Assembly (NCBI GenBank): GCA_027673765.1
Contig: JAQDWB010000004.1
Span: 96,427 to 160,426, forward strand
Direction: 5' to 3'
Source: Coriobacteriaceae bacterium AM113-163
GTDB lineage: Bacteria > Actinomycetota > Coriobacteriia > Coriobacteriales > Coriobacteriaceae
Length of the DNA stretch: 64,000 nt
Shown here: one piece after another, positions 63,677-64,000 of the stretch
How positions within the stretch are numbered: the stretch's first letter is position 1
Layout: each line of letters begins with the position of its first letter
Made by a program: the position numbers and the translations under genes
The notes under the pieces: model-generated
Databases searched by the model: none
Seen by the model: the letters and a program-made list of their open reading frames with translations, nothing else
Told to the model about the DNA's origin: nothing

Positions 63677-64000
63677 GTACGAACCGTCCTTAAATATCAA
63701 CATAATGCTTTACGGCATCATCTAGGTGATTCTTTATACATTCGATAAACAAGATAGATGATAACTCTTAGTACGATAGCAAATTTACGGCTGTTTGTAC
63801 TCCTAACAGCATCCATATCAGTCTTCCGATACCATAGGCACTTTAATAAAACTCAAAATGCAGCCAAGCCGTTGTCGACAAGAATTACAAATGCGACAGC
63901 TCGCTCGCGGAATTCAGCCAGTAAAAAAACAGATGCACGCTGGAGTAAAAGCTCCAACAAGCCCATTACAGTCTGAAATAGGCCATCGATAAATTTCGAT
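63677..64000. other. AT-rich end of window, no gene supported
   Basis: On the minus strand the frames close with stops near 63968 and 63860; the tail of a gene entering from the right edge may end near 63968 but only about 10 codons are seen. A plus-strand frame at 63758-63976 has no homology I recognise and no ribosome site. Nothing else is supported. Confidence 0.4.

Overview
The window looks like chromosomal DNA of a high-GC, monoderm member of the Actinomycetota. The gene set and order fit the class Coriobacteriia, probably a Collinsella-like gut bacterium. This is inferred from the frequent GTG/TTG starts, the rpsP-khpA-rimM-trmD order, the mreBCD-PBP2-rodA / radical-SAM pair / rplU-rpmA-obgE-nadD-yqeK-rsfS block, PPDK with its regulator, and the lack of outer-membrane genes. 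No rRNA is present to confirm it.

Layout. (1) 1-5929, minus strand: rnhB, then a terminator, then the tightly overlapping yraN-comM-dprA-trmFO-xerC genes (RNase HII, DNA uptake/recombination, tRNA methylation, chromosome dimer resolution); xer runs off the left edge and has no ordinary start codon. (2) 6023-16063, minus strand: rplS, ppdK, its regulator, glyS, glyQ, lepB, trmD, rimM, khpA and rpsP. Divergent from these lies dinB (plus strand, 16265-17518), probably on a leaderless mRNA. (3) 17617-31291, minus strand: mreB-mreC-mreD-PBP2-rodA (lateral wall synthesis), an unidentified membrane protein, two radical-SAM-linked proteins, ribosomal L21 and L27, obgE, nadD, yqeK and rsfS. (4) 31407-37489, minus strand: a TPR membrane protein, a cyclophilin, a zinc-ribbon membrane protein, a P-type ATPase and tRNA-Arg(CCG). 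(5) 37621-46141, plus strand: a complete shikimate/phenylalanine/tyrosine operon (aroF-tyrA-aroB-aroA-aroC-pheA-aroE::aroK-aroQ), preceded by a hairpin that looks like an attenuator within a small leader ORF.

(6) 46094-47798: a 1.66-kb, two-gene cassette (DUF4869-like protein plus a P-loop ATPase with a TOPRIM-like tail). It is bracketed by two copies of the last codons of aroQ (30 of 34 bases identical), which is what insertion into the 3' end of aroQ would leave. It carries no integrase. This is the best candidate in the window for an undescribed accessory system.

(7) 47876-64000: a lower-GC surface-polysaccharide region: glf, a solitary AAA+ ATPase, a decayed GC-rich patch, a LicD-type phosphotransferase, a TagD-like cytidylyltransferase, tRNA-Arg(TCT), a TagGH/Wzm-Wzt-like ABC exporter, several family 2 glycosyltransferases, two acyltransferases (one frameshifted at a T-run), a large DUF6541-type membrane protein, and a GT2-DUF2304-small membrane protein set. 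Together these suggest a galactofuranose-containing, phosphate-substituted cell-wall glycan exported by the ABC transporter.
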